From assembly GCA_016719385.1 (NCBI GenBank), contig JADJZA010000007.1, positions 310,001 to 374,000 of the forward strand: 64,000 nt of DNA, given 5' to 3'. The notes under the pieces were generated by a model. It did no database searches. It was not told where the DNA came from and was given only the letters and a program-made list of their open reading frames with translations. Within the stretch, counting starts at the first letter, position 1, and each line of letters opens with the position of its first letter. Positions 1 through 8,619 of this stretch are shown piece after piece. Source of the stretch: Candidatus Microthrix subdominans (GTDB lineage Bacteria > Actinomycetota > Acidimicrobiia > Acidimicrobiales > Microtrichaceae). Both the position numbers and the translations under genes were made by a program.

Positions 1-557
1 GTGCTGGTCACCAGGCCGACCACGGCGATGCCGATGCCCACCCGGGGCGAGTGGTTCAACCAGGCGAAGATCAACCCGGCCAAGGCCCACCACAAGTAGT
101 TCTGCACCGACAGCGTCAGCGCCAGCCGCAGCACCAGACCTCGTCGGAAGCGACCGGGGAGGCGGCCCCGCTCGGCCCACCGCACCGCCAGGTTCATCAG
201 CACGTTCTGAATGAGGAATGCGATCAACGTGACGACGATCAGGTAGGCGAGAAACACTCGCTCGTTCAGTGCGTCGTCGCGGGGGCGGCCAGCGTCGTTC
301 CAAGGGAACAGGAAGCGGAGGTAGACCCACACCAGCATCCCGCCGACGACGTTGGCGGCCGCAAAGCGGATGCGGATTGCCCATCGCAGTCCGTCCGCCT
401 GTTGGGCAGCTTGGACACCCCGAAGGTGTTGGGGCGCACGGGCCTCGGTGAGCTGAACCGTCGCGCCGCGGACCGGCGAGGCGTCGTCGAGCGTGTTGTC
501 GGAGGTCACGGCACCTCCCGGCGTCGGGTTGGTCCCTGGTTTGGTGAGGTTCGGCAT
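1..557 (-). CDS. N-terminal membrane part of a probable class III adenylate cyclase (runs off the window)
   Basis: Open at the window edge, so only the first 185 residues are visible. About 60 polar residues are followed by hydrophobic stretches typical of a multi-spanning membrane domain (for example ANVVGGMLVWVYLRF and VFLAYLIVVTLIAFLI). The pattern of a short cytosolic start, paired helices and a Trp-rich fourth helix resembles the membrane anchor of actinobacterial adenylate cyclases that continue into HAMP and cyclase domains. Those domains are not in view, so the assignment rests on the anchor alone. The start could be ATG at 557 or GTG at 509; the latter has GGGAGG four bases upstream and looks better placed. 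A general polytopic membrane protein is the alternative. Confidence 0.45.
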   Translation of the reverse strand, partial: MPNLTKPGTNPTPGGAVTSDNTLDDASPVRGATVQLTEARAPQHLRGVQAAQQADGLRWAIRIRFAAANVVGGMLVWVYLRFLFPWNDAGRPRDDALNERVFLAYLIVVTLIAFLIQNVLMNLAVRWAERGRLPGRFRRGLVLRLALTLSVQNYLWWALAGLIFAWLNHSPRVGIGIAVVGLVTS

Positions 558-766
558 GCTCTGGCCCCCGCTTCTATCGTATCGGCGGGCCGAACCCAGG
601 CGGTGGGGAACGCCTTGGCACACGCCAACCGGGCCCTCGACCGGACGTGACCGCCAACGTCCCCTATCCTGTCCCGATCGCCATGTCTTCTCCCCGCCGC
701 GCATGGTCGGCCGCTCCATCTCGCGTCCGGTCATCCCTTGGTGCCGTCATCTCCTCCCGAACCTTG

Positions 767-2359
767 ATGAACACGGGTCGTCCGTTGCGACGGTCGGCGC
801 CCCGGCGCCCGCTCAGGACGCTGGCTCAGGCGACGGCTGCGGTCGTGTTGTTCGCCGTGGGTGTCGTCGCGTCGCCCGCAGGGGCCGCCCCCGCCCAGGA
901 CGACGTCGCACCGACCTCGGACCCGCCCGTCGCCACGGCGGCGACCGCTGTTCCCGCTCCCGCCGACACCCCTCCGGCGACGAACGATCCCGCCCAGAAC
1001 GACCCAGCGGCCGATCCACCCTCCCCCTACGCCACCGCTTCGCCGACCGTGGTCCCTGGCACCGAGCCGAGCGACACCGGGCCGAGCGGTTCGGGATCGG
1101 GCGATGCGGGCCCCTCGAGCAGCCAGCCGTTGTTGTTGCAGCAGGCGGTCGACAAGGCCAAGGGCGAGGTCAGTCGGCTCACCTCGGCCCTGACGGCGGC
1201 GGAACAGGCCGATGTTGTCGCGCGCGAGGCGGCGGCCAAGCGGGACGGAGAACTCGCCGAGGAGGCCAAAGCGGAGGGCGAGCGGGCCAAGAAGGCCCGG
1301 GCCCTTGCCGGTGAGGCGCGCACGGACTCCGAGAAGCTGGCCGTGCGGCTCAAGAGCGCCGACGTCGACCGGGTCGACGCCAACGAGGGACTGCTGAAGA
1401 CGGCCGGCAAACTGCGGACCTATTCGGTGGCCGCCTTCGTCTCCAACAGTGCGCCCGCCGGCCTGGATGGAATCTCCGACGACGCCGAGCTGCTGTCGTC
1501 GCGGCGGCGCGAGCTGCTGCGCAGTTCGGGTCGGGCGCACGTGTCGCGGACCAAGGAAGCCGAGATGTATGTCGCGGCCGCCGAGGTGCAGGTAGACGAG
1601 CTTGCCAACCAACGGGCCGGCAAGGTCGCCGAGGAACAAACGCAGCTTGAGATTGAGTCGGGCCACCTCGGACGGGTGGAGGCACTCGTGGAGGAGCGGG
1701 CCGCGGCCGAGCAGGCCGAGCTGGCCCGTCGCCAGAGCGCCGCTCAGGAACGCTTGACCGTGCGCAAGGACTTGGAGCGGGCCGGTACCGTCTCCGAGCG
1801 GTTCGTTGCGTTGGCCCTTGACCAGACGACATCGATCAACGGCGAGCCGTTGTTGGCCGCTGAGGACCTGTCCCGCTGGTTCGTCGCCGACGGGCGGCGG
1901 GCCAACACCACCGTGCCGATCGAGGAGCTCGCCCGGCTGTTCATCGAGGAGGGCCGCAGCGAGTCGATCCGCGGCGATATCGCCTTCGCCCAGTCGATTC
2001 TGGAGACAGGCTCCTTCAGCTACCCGAGCTTTGGTCAGGTCCGCGGCACCGACAACAACTTCGCCGGCATCGGGGCCTGCGACTCCTGTTCCAATGGCTT
2101 CGGGTTTCCCGATGCCCGAACCGGTGCCCGAGCCCAGATGCAGCTGCTGAAGATCTATGCCAATCCCGGCTTGACGTCGTCGCAGTTCGCCAACCCAAAG
2201 GTCCGCTGGGACCCCGAAAAGTTGGGTGTGCGGGGCTGTTGTTCCACCTGGAAGGACCTGGCGGGCGTGTGGGCGACCAACACGAGCTACTTCGGTCAGA
2301 TCCAGACGGTGTGGAACGAGATCGTCACCTGGGTGGCCAAGGACTACGTCGCCTCGTAG
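767..2359 (+). CDS. Secreted coiled-coil protein with C-terminal glucosaminidase domain
   Basis: A 530-residue exported protein. The start at 767 gives a clean signal peptide: Arg-rich n-region, hydrophobic core AAVVLFAVGVVA, and AGAAPA cleavage site near residue 40. Next comes a Pro/Ala/Thr-rich linker, then a long Ala/Glu/Arg/Lys coiled coil (roughly residues 130-350), then a glucosaminidase-like (GH73) C-terminal domain. The domain carries the features FAQSILETGSFSY, with the expected Glu, and DNNFAGIGAC. Such proteins cleave peptidoglycan glycan strands, often at the septum. Two Cys pairs (CDSC, GCC) in the domain suggest disulphides. An in-frame ATG at 683 is possible but gives a poor signal sequence. 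No obvious Shine-Dalgarno is seen at either start. Confidence 0.75.
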   Translation: MNTGRPLRRSAPRRPLRTLAQATAAVVLFAVGVVASPAGAAPAQDDVAPTSDPPVATAATAVPAPADTPPATNDPAQNDPAADPPSPYATASPTVVPGTEPSDTGPSGSGSGDAGPSSSQPLLLQQAVDKAKGEVSRLTSALTAAEQADVVAREAAAKRDGELAEEAKAEGERAKKARALAGEARTDSEKLAVRLKSADVDRVDANEGLLKTAGKLRTYSVAAFVSNSAPAGLDGISDDAELLSSRRRELLRSSGRAHVSRTKEAEMYVAAAEVQVDELANQRAGKVAEEQTQLEIESGHLGRVEALVEERAAAEQAELARRQSAAQERLTVRKDLERAGTVSERFVALALDQTTSINGEPLLAAEDLSRWFVADGRRANTTVPIEELARLFIEEGRSESIRGDIAFAQSILETGSFSYPSFGQVRGTDNNFAGIGACDSCSNGFGFPDARTGARAQMQLLKIYANPGLTSSQFANPKVRWDPEKLGVRGCCSTWKDLAGVWATNTSYFGQIQTVWNEIVTWVAKDYVAS

Positions 2360-2407
2360 TTGCCGGTGTGGTCTCGACGTCGGGTGGCCGAAGCCGCCCG
2401 GCGCGGA

Positions 2408-2710
2408 TCACATGAATTTGGTCTTGTTCGAGGCCTGGTAGCTGTTCAGGTCGATGCCGGTGACGCCGAAGTCTCCGATGGCGCCCATGAAGGCGGCCAT
2501 GTGGTCGGTGCTCATGTGGGCGTCGACAGCGTCCTGATCGGCCCATTCTTCGAAGATTCGGTAACTGCCGTCCTCGAAGGGATCGGCGTAGAAGCCGTAG
2601 CTCACGTTGCCGGCCTCGGCGCGGGTGGCCGTGACCAGTGGTGCCAGCGCTTCGTGAAACGCAGCGGTCTTGGCCGGGTCGAGGCTGACGGTGCCGGAGA
2701 CGATGATCAT
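2408..2710 (-). CDS. ABM-domain (antibiotic biosynthesis monooxygenase-like) quinol oxygenase family protein
   Basis: 100 residues, the usual length of a single ABM ferredoxin-like fold (YgiN/heme-degrading-like family). It starts MIIVSGTVSL and contains the characteristic GNVSYGFYADPFEDG and IFEEWADQDAVDAHMST segments. The family forms dimers and oxidises quinones or protects against them. ATG at 2708-2710 is preceded on its strand by AAGGAGGGCACCC, a strong ribosome binding site. The frame is open further upstream, but that extension is Arg-rich and unlike protein. It sits downstream of metG on the same strand, about 125 bases away, with no clear functional link. The substrate cannot be told from sequence. 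Confidence 0.8.
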   Translation of the reverse strand: MIIVSGTVSLDPAKTAAFHEALAPLVTATRAEAGNVSYGFYADPFEDGSYRIFEEWADQDAVDAHMSTDHMAAFMGAIGDFGVTGIDLNSYQASNKTKFM

Positions 2711-2835
2711 GGGTGCCCTCCTTGAGATGCGCGCACCACGGCGGCGGCGCCGAGCGCCGAAGCTAGCGGAGCGGCTGCGTCGGTGGGCCCGCCAGGGGTG
2801 AGGGAATCGCAGCAGCCCGGGTGGGCCGACCGGGT

Positions 2836-4383
2836 TCAGCTGGTGGTGAGCCGAGGGAAGAGCGGGGTGCCCTTGTCGACGGGCACGCCGCCCGGGTAGC
2901 CACCCCAGGCCAGGCCGTCGGGGACGCGCACGTCGGTGGGGCGGTTGGGCTGGCCCTCGGCGTCGGTCAGGCCGATGCGGCGCCACAGCTCGTCGGTCGA
3001 ATCGATGAGCGCCGGCGAGGCCAGCACGGCGACGATTCGCAGCACCTCGAGCGCATCGCCCAGCACCCGGTCGACCGCCGGGCCGGGCTCGGCCTTCCAC
3101 GGCTCGTTGTTCTCCAGGTGGGCGTTGGCCTCGCGCACCAGCCGCCAGGTGGCCTCGAGGGCTTTGGGTGGCGAGGTCTCGGCCCACTCCCGGACCGCCT
3201 CGGCGACGACCTCGGCGGCGATGGGGGCCAGTGGGCTGTCCGGGTCGGGGGCCGGACCGACACCATCACACTTCTTGGCGACCACGGTGGCCACCCTGGC
3301 GGCCAGGTTGCCCAGGTTGTTGGCCAGGTCGGTGTTGTAGCGGACGACCATGCCCTCGTAGCTGAAGTCGCCGTCGGGCCCGAAGGGCTGTCCGCGCAGA
3401 AACTGGTAGCGAAAGCCGTCCACGCCAAAGTCCTCGACCAGTTCGGCAGGGGTGATCTGGTTGAGCGACGTCTTCGACATCTTCTCGCCGCCGACCAGCA
3501 GGTAGCCGTGCACGTTGAGCTGCCGGGGCGGTGCCTCGCCGGCGGCCATCAGCATGGCGGGCCAGTACACGCAGTGGAACCGCAGGATGTCCTTGGCCAG
3601 CAGATGGTTGACCGACGGCCACCAGTCCTCGAAGCGCTGGCGATCCGAGTTGTAGCCGATGGCGGTCACGTAGTTGATCAGCGCGTCGTACCAGACGTAG
3701 AACACGTGACCCTCGGCCCACGGCACGGGGATGCCCCATTGAACGGCCGATCGGCTGACCGAGATGTCCTGAAGGCCGCCACGGATCAGGCCGAGCGCCT
3801 CGTTGCGCTTGCCCTCGGGCTGCACGGCGTTCGGGTTGGTCTCGTACCAGTCGAGCAGCGGCTGGGCGAACGCCGACAGGCGAAAGAACCAGTTCTCCTC
3901 GGACAGCCACTCGACCGGCTTGCGGTGGATCTCGCACAGCGGCGTGTCGCCGCCCGAGGGGTCCTCGACGAGGTCGTCGTCGTTGTAGTAGGCCTCGCAG
4001 GGCACGCAGTACCAGCCCTCGTAGGTGCCCGAGTAGATGTGGCCGTTGTCGTGGATCCGCTGCATGAAGGCCTGGACGGTGTCGATCTGTCGGGGCTCGG
4101 TGGTGCGGATGAAGTCGTCGAAGCTGATCTGCAGCAGGTCCCAGGCCTGGCGGTAGCGGTCGGCGTTCAACTCGGCGTGCTCGGCGGGCGTGCGGCCAGC
4201 TGCTTCGGCCGCCCTCGCCACCTTCTGGCCGTGCTCATCGGTGCCGGTGAGGAAGAACACCTCGTCGCCGATCAAACGGTGCCAACGGGCCAGCGCATCG
4301 GCGGTGAGCGTGGTGTACGCGTGGCCGATGTGGGGGGCGTCATTGACGTAATAGATCGGGGTCGTGACGTAGTAGCGGCTCAC
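2836..4383 (-). CDS. metG: Methionyl-tRNA synthetase
   Basis: 515 residues. Charges tRNA-Met with methionine in the cytosol. Class I signatures are both present: HIGH at residues 18-21 and KMSKT at 301-305. The insertion in the catalytic domain carries a single Cys pair (CVPC, 126-129), the compact one-knuckle form typical of many Actinobacteria, and the protein lacks the C-terminal tRNA-binding extension of the E. coli type. The anticodon-binding helical domain fills the C-terminal third. It is transcribed divergently from the LLM oxidoreductase, with a 127-base shared promoter region holding a 17-bp palindrome. It appears intact. Confidence 0.96.
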   Translation of the reverse strand: MSRYYVTTPIYYVNDAPHIGHAYTTLTADALARWHRLIGDEVFFLTGTDEHGQKVARAAEAAGRTPAEHAELNADRYRQAWDLLQISFDDFIRTTEPRQIDTVQAFMQRIHDNGHIYSGTYEGWYCVPCEAYYNDDDLVEDPSGGDTPLCEIHRKPVEWLSEENWFFRLSAFAQPLLDWYETNPNAVQPEGKRNEALGLIRGGLQDISVSRSAVQWGIPVPWAEGHVFYVWYDALINYVTAIGYNSDRQRFEDWWPSVNHLLAKDILRFHCVYWPAMLMAAGEAPPRQLNVHGYLLVGGEKMSKTSLNQITPAELVEDFGVDGFRYQFLRGQPFGPDGDFSYEGMVVRYNTDLANNLGNLAARVATVVAKKCDGVGPAPDPDSPLAPIAAEVVAEAVREWAETSPPKALEATWRLVREANAHLENNEPWKAEPGPAVDRVLGDALEVLRIVAVLASPALIDSTDELWRRIGLTDAEGQPNRPTDVRVPDGLAWGGYPGGVPVDKGTPLFPRLTTS

Positions 4384-4459
4384 ACGCCGAGGTTACCGAC
4401 ACTGCCCCGACGTCCCGAATTGGCTTGGGGCGGCGGGAGCGAAAGGAGGCCCGGTAGTA

Positions 4460-4476
4460 TCTGACGGGCCGTCAGA
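4460..4476. promoter_or_regulatory. 17-bp perfect palindrome, probable TetR-type operator
   Basis: TCTGACGGGCCGTCAGA reads the same on both strands around a central G. It lies 35 bases upstream of the LLM oxidoreductase start and 77 bases upstream of metG, in their divergent intergenic region. TGACGG/CCGTCA half-sites of this size are typical of dimeric TetR-family repressors in Actinobacteria. The position favours control of the LLM/aldehyde dehydrogenase pair. No TetR gene lies directly beside it, so the regulator would have to act from elsewhere. Confidence 0.6.
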
Positions 4477-4510
4477 AACTCGGCGGGACCGATCGAAGGG
4501 GAGAGAGGCG

Positions 4511-5506
4511 ATGTCGAGCATCATTGGGGAGGGGGAGCAGCTGCGGGGGATCCAGTTGCCGATCCAATCCAAAAGCCCGACGTTCGCCCAGCCCTGGGAG
4601 GCCCAGGCCGGTCCGGGCGATCTGGCCCGCATCGCCGCCGCTGCCGACGAGTCCCGCCTCGGGTACGTGGCGGTGTGTGACCACGTGGCGGTGCCGACCG
4701 ATGTCGACATCAGCTCCACCTGGTACGACACGGTGGCCACGCTCGCATGGCTGGGCGCCCGCTGCCCCAACCTGTGGCTGCTCAGCCACGTGTACGTGCT
4801 CGCCTACCGTCACCCGCTCGTTGCCGCCAAGGGCTTCGCCACCCTCGATGCGCTGACCGGAGGCCGGGCGATCATGGGCGTCGGTGCAGGCCACGTTAGG
4901 GGTGAGTTCGAGGCGCTCGACGCCGACTTCGACGGTCGCGGTCCGGCGTTGGAGGAGGCGATCGGCGTGCTGCGCACCGCGTTCGAGGCGGCCAACCCGG
5001 GCGACGTCGATGCCGGATTCACCCTGGCCGGCGAACGCTGGAGCGCCGACCAGGTGCGGGTCGGCCCGCCCCCGACGCGCCCGGGGGGCCCGCCGATCTG
5101 GGTGGGTGGCTCGTCGCCGGCGGCGGTGCGCCGCGCCGCCCAGCTGGGCGACGGCTGGCTGCCCCAGGGCCCGCCGGAGGGCGGCATGCGGGCGGCGATC
5201 GAGCGGATCGGCCAGCTGCGCGAAGCGGCCGGTCGAGCGGACGAAGGCTTCGCCGTCGGGGTGCTGTGCGAGCCGGTCCGGCTGGGCGACCCGGTGACCG
5301 ACCAGCCCTCGTACGCGCTCGGCGGCTCGGCCGATCATGTCGCCGAGCGGCTTGGCCGTTACGCCGAGCGCGGTATCAACCAGCTGCAGCTGAGCTTTCT
5401 GGCCACCTCGGTCGGGGACTACTGCGACCAGTTGCTCCGCTTTGGTGCCGAGGTGGCCCCCCACTTGCCGCCCCAACCGGCCCCGCCGGCCGATCCGATC
5501 CGCTGA
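4511..5506 (+). CDS. LLM-class (probably F420-dependent) oxidoreductase
   Basis: 331 residues, a luciferase-like monooxygenase TIM barrel. Family landmarks are YVAVCDHVAVPTD near residue 55, SHVYVLAYRHPL, the LTGGRAIMGVGAGH segment and PPIWVGGSSPAAVRRAA. The G-rich AIMGVGAGH and the absence of an obvious FMN-specific partner suggest use of F420, as in most actinobacterial members. ATG at 4511 is preceded by AGGGGAGAGAGG. The aldehyde dehydrogenase gene follows after 60 bases on the same strand, so the two may oxidise an alcohol or ketone and then an aldehyde, but the substrate is not evident. Confidence 0.85.
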   Translation: MSSIIGEGEQLRGIQLPIQSKSPTFAQPWEAQAGPGDLARIAAAADESRLGYVAVCDHVAVPTDVDISSTWYDTVATLAWLGARCPNLWLLSHVYVLAYRHPLVAAKGFATLDALTGGRAIMGVGAGHVRGEFEALDADFDGRGPALEEAIGVLRTAFEAANPGDVDAGFTLAGERWSADQVRVGPPPTRPGGPPIWVGGSSPAAVRRAAQLGDGWLPQGPPEGGMRAAIERIGQLREAAGRADEGFAVGVLCEPVRLGDPVTDQPSYALGGSADHVAERLGRYAERGINQLQLSFLATSVGDYCDQLLRFGAEVAPHLPPQPAPPADPIR

Positions 5507-5566
5507 GCCGAACCTTTCAAGCCAACCACCCGAGCCCGACCTCCCCGAGAAACGGACACCCTCATC

Positions 5567-7060
5567 ATGACGAGCGACCAGCCCGCAGCGGACGCACCCA
5601 ACCCCGATCACGAGTGGAAACTGATCATCGGCGGCGACCGGCCAGCCGGCGGAGCCGGCACCTATGACGTGATCAACCCGGCGACTGAGGAGGTGGTCGG
5701 GCGAGCCCCGGAGGCGACGACCGCCCAGGCCGCCGACGCCGCCGCTGCGGCGGCCGAGGCCTTTGACGCCTGGTCGCGGACCACCCCCGAGCATCGCTGC
5801 GAGCTGCTCAACCGGGCCGCCGAGCTGCTCGACGCCCACGCCGACGAGCTGGTGCCGCTGGTGCAGGCCGAAACCGGCGCCACCATGCGGGTGGCAAAGT
5901 CGATGCAGGTCCCGCAGGCCGCCGCCCGCTTCCGTCGCTACGCGGAGGGGGCCAAGGAACCGACGGTCACCCCGCTTCGCCCCCAGACCGTGCCGGCCAC
6001 CGCGCTGGCGCCCGGAGGCGTGATCTCCGCCATCGCCAACCGGGCACCGGTCGGCGTGGTCACCGCCATCTCGTCGTACAACTTCCCGGTCGTCAACATG
6101 GCCGGCAAGGTGGCGCCCGCACTGGCGATGGGCAACACGGTCATCATGAAGCCCGCCCCGCAGGACCCGCTGGGCGTGATCCGCATGGCCGAACTGCTCG
6201 TCGAAGCCGGCTTTCCGCCCGGCGTCGTCAACTGCGTCGTGTCCGAGGACGTTGCCCCGTCCGAGGTGCTGACGACCCACGACGCCGTCGACATGGTGAG
6301 CTTCACCGGCTCGACAGCGGTCGGCCAACGCATCGCCGAGGTGGCCGGCTCCCGCATGAAGCGGTTGCTGTTGGAGCTGGGCGGCAAGGGTGCCTGCGTC
6401 GTGCTCGACGACGCCGACCTCAAGGCGGCGATCGGCGGCATCGGCTCGGTGTGGGGCTTCCACTCCGGCCAGATCTGTACCAGCCCCACCCGCGTGATCG
6501 CCCAGCGTGGCATCTACGACCAGCTGGTGGCCGGGCTGACCAAGACGGCCGCCTACATGCCGGTTGGCGATCCCCTCGAGCGGGGCACGGTGGTCGGGCC
6601 GGTGATTTCGGCTGCCCATCGCGAGCGGGTGGAGGGATACGTCGAGATGGGTCGCAGCGAGGGCGCCACGATCGCCGCCGGTGGCGAGCGTCCCGACATG
6701 GAGCGCGGCTTCTACGTTGCGCCCACGCTGTTGGCTGACGCCACCAACGACATGACGCCCGTGCGGGAAGAGATCTTCGGCCCGGTCGTGGCCGTCGTCC
6801 CCGTCGACGATGCGGAGGAGGCGCTGGCGGTGGCCAACGACTCCGACTTCGGGCTGTACAGCTACGTGTTTACCGCCGATACCGGCGTGGCGATGGACAT
6901 GGCCAAGCGCATGCGATCGGGCAACGTCGGCCTCAACACGCTGCAGCGCAACCACGACGCACCCTTCGGTGGTTTCAAGCAGTCCGGCGTGGGCCGCGAC
7001 GGTGGCTCCTACGGGCTGGACGCTTACGGCGAGCTGCAGTCGATTGTCTGGTCGAGCTGA
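5567..7060 (+). CDS. NAD(P)+-dependent aldehyde dehydrogenase
   Basis: 497 residues, full ALDH superfamily length. Catalytic residues are recognisable: Asn172 in SSYNFPVV, general base Glu270 in LLLELGGKG and the nucleophile Cys304 in SGQICTSP. The cofactor loop FTGSTAVGQ and the C-terminal FGGFKQSGVGRDGG are intact. It oxidises an aldehyde to the carboxylic acid or acyl product in the cytosol. It lies 60 bases behind the LLM oxidoreductase gene and is probably co-transcribed from the palindrome-bearing promoter. The substrate is unknown. Confidence 0.92.
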   Translation: MTSDQPAADAPNPDHEWKLIIGGDRPAGGAGTYDVINPATEEVVGRAPEATTAQAADAAAAAAEAFDAWSRTTPEHRCELLNRAAELLDAHADELVPLVQAETGATMRVAKSMQVPQAAARFRRYAEGAKEPTVTPLRPQTVPATALAPGGVISAIANRAPVGVVTAISSYNFPVVNMAGKVAPALAMGNTVIMKPAPQDPLGVIRMAELLVEAGFPPGVVNCVVSEDVAPSEVLTTHDAVDMVSFTGSTAVGQRIAEVAGSRMKRLLLELGGKGACVVLDDADLKAAIGGIGSVWGFHSGQICTSPTRVIAQRGIYDQLVAGLTKTAAYMPVGDPLERGTVVGPVISAAHRERVEGYVEMGRSEGATIAAGGERPDMERGFYVAPTLLADATNDMTPVREEIFGPVVAVVPVDDAEEALAVANDSDFGLYSYVFTADTGVAMDMAKRMRSGNVGLNTLQRNHDAPFGGFKQSGVGRDGGSYGLDAYGELQSIVWSS

Positions 7061-7081
7061 CCGGATCACCGCTGTTCGGCG

Positions 7082-7130
7082 GTTGTGGGCACGCAACGCA
7101 ATCAGCTCGGTCGATCTGCGTGCCTACAAC
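7082..7130. terminator. Imperfect hairpin between convergent genes
   Basis: GTTGTGGGCACGCA (7082-7095) pairs with TGCGTGCCTACAAC (7117-7130) with one G-T wobble and a 21-base loop. It lies between the end of the aldehyde dehydrogenase gene and the convergent acyltransferase end, so a bidirectional terminator is likely. No U-tract follows on either strand. Confidence 0.45.
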
Positions 7131-7144
7131 CAGATCCGTTGCCT

Positions 7145-8071
7145 TCAGGCGGGCTGCTCATCGAGTTCGATCGGTCCGGTGTGCTCGGCCGTTGACGCGG
7201 GTGCGAGCCAGCGGATGAGCACGGCCAGCACGGCGATGGCGATCGCTGCCCGGCCGACCGGCTGGAGCCCCTCGACGACCAGGTAGCCGATCGCTCCAAC
7301 CCCGGCGACGGCACCCAACGCTGCGGCCCAGGTGTGAATTCCGGTCAGCTTGGGTGCCAGCAGGGACCGCACCTCCACCGGTGCGGCCTTGGCAAGGATC
7401 GGGAACAGGATCGCAATCAGCACCCCAAACCACAGGGGTCGGGTGGCCCACCACAGCGCGGTGCCTGGCGTGGGTTGGGCGACGCCGACCGACGCGCCGA
7501 GGGCCACGGCACACACTGCGATCGCCAAAGCGGTGAGGTGCCACAGATACAGGGTCATGCCGCCGGCGCCGACCTTGACGACCGGCCGCCAGTAACGGTC
7601 GTCGTCGAGGAGGCGCCGCAGCCGACCCCAACAGCCGAGGATCAGTCCCAGTTGCGCGCACCCGAGCGCCACCAGGGCCACGCTGGGCGGCGCCATGTTG
7701 GACACCTCGCCGGCAACGCCGACCATCGAGATGCTGTACGGCCCGATCCCAACCATCAGGACCAACGCCGTGTAACCGCCGGCGACGAGCAGCCACCAGC
7801 GATGCCGGTTGGCGACCAGACGCTCCCAGCTCATTCCGGCCTGGGCGAGCGCCGCCCACACGAACACGAAGTTGAGTCCGGCCAGCGCGGTGTCGTGGTC
7901 GCCGAAGCGGATCACGTCGATGAGCACGGCGGCGGCCAGCCACGGCGCAGCGGCCCACCACCCCAGCCGAGCCTGAAGGCGGACAAGCAGCGGTGTGATT
8001 GCGGTGACGACGAGGTAGACGCCCAGAAACCACAGCGGCTTGGAGACCAGGCGGTGCCCGGCATGGATCAT
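7145..8071 (-). CDS. Acyltransferase-3-like membrane protein, C-terminal part (split gene)
   Basis: 308 residues beginning MIHAGHRLVSKPLWFLGVY. At least seven hydrophobic segments follow, including the WHLTALAI element typical near the end of acyltransferase-3 proteins (membrane O-acyltransferases acting on sugars or lipids). The N-terminal third, with the catalytic region, lies in the neighbouring reading frame at 8068-8538. The two frames meet at an ATGA overlap, 8068-8071. Joined end to end they give a normal-looking protein with no missing segment. So either this is a frameshifted single gene or a rare two-polypeptide version coupled by reinitiation. A sequencing slip is the plainest explanation. 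Confidence 0.6.
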   Translation of the reverse strand: MIHAGHRLVSKPLWFLGVYLVVTAITPLLVRLQARLGWWAAAPWLAAAVLIDVIRFGDHDTALAGLNFVFVWAALAQAGMSWERLVANRHRWWLLVAGGYTALVLMVGIGPYSISMVGVAGEVSNMAPPSVALVALGCAQLGLILGCWGRLRRLLDDDRYWRPVVKVGAGGMTLYLWHLTALAIAVCAVALGASVGVAQPTPGTALWWATRPLWFGVLIAILFPILAKAAPVEVRSLLAPKLTGIHTWAAALGAVAGVGAIGYLVVEGLQPVGRAAIAIAVLAVLIRWLAPASTAEHTGPIELDEQPA

Positions 8072-8538
8072 GCGTCGTTCCAAATCGGCTGCGCAGCGAC
8101 GACGATCAGCAACCACACGGCCAGCATGGGAAGGGTGGGGGCCAGCAGACGTCGCAGCCGGGTGGCGATCCAGTCCGCCCAGCGACCGCCTTCGTGCTGG
8201 GTGCGTTGCCAGGACACCGCGTTGGCGAAACCCCCGACGATGAAGAACAGTGGCATCACCTGCAACACCCAGGTGAGCCACTGGGTCCATGGACGCAGCT
8301 CCAACATGTTGGAGATCTGCAGGCGGTAGGCCCCGTCGCCGGTCGACTCGGTGCCGATCGCCGCCATCAGCCAATGGCCCGCCACGACGACCACCAGTGC
8401 ACCGGCACGCACCGCATCGACCACGCGGTCCCGCTGGCCGAGGTCGGGGTTGGCCACGGGGTTCGCCGTATCCGCCGGGTTGACGATTGCCGGCGGACAC
8501 CTCCGTGAGGATGCCGAGGGGTCGCTCGAATGGCTCAT
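8068..8538 (-). CDS. Acyltransferase-3-like membrane protein, N-terminal part (split gene)
   Basis: 156 residues starting MSHSSDPSASS. After a polar leader it carries RDRVVDAVRAGALVVVVAGHW, the family's first helix with the catalytic-type His, then QVMPLFFIVGGFANA and the RRLLAPTLPMLAVW helix. It ends at TGA in the ATGA overlap with the downstream C-terminal half. Family members are normally one chain of about 380-460 residues, and the two halves together total 464. The gene is preceded by a strong hairpin at 8579-8608 that separates it from the methyltransferase gene. Confidence 0.6.
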   Translation of the reverse strand: MSHSSDPSASSRRCPPAIVNPADTANPVANPDLGQRDRVVDAVRAGALVVVVAGHWLMAAIGTESTGDGAYRLQISNMLELRPWTQWLTWVLQVMPLFFIVGGFANAVSWQRTQHEGGRWADWIATRLRRLLAPTLPMLAVWLLIVVAAQPIWNDA

Positions 8539-8578
8539 CAGCTCATCATGATGTGCGGTCAGCCTCGATCTCCTGACC

Positions 8579-8608
8579 GGGATCCCCCAGATACCGCTGG
8601 GGGATCCC
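8579..8608. terminator. 12-bp perfect stem hairpin
   Basis: GGGATCCCCCAG and CTGGGGGATCCC form a perfect 12-bp stem around ATACCG. The hairpin begins 12 bases beyond the methyltransferase stop codon on its strand and before the acyltransferase start, so it most likely terminates the methyltransferase transcript. There is no long U-run. Confidence 0.6.
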
Positions 8609-8619
8609 CCAACGACGTG

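Noticed and set aside
2821..4464. 547-residue plus-strand frame
   Set aside because: Shadow of metG on the opposite strand.
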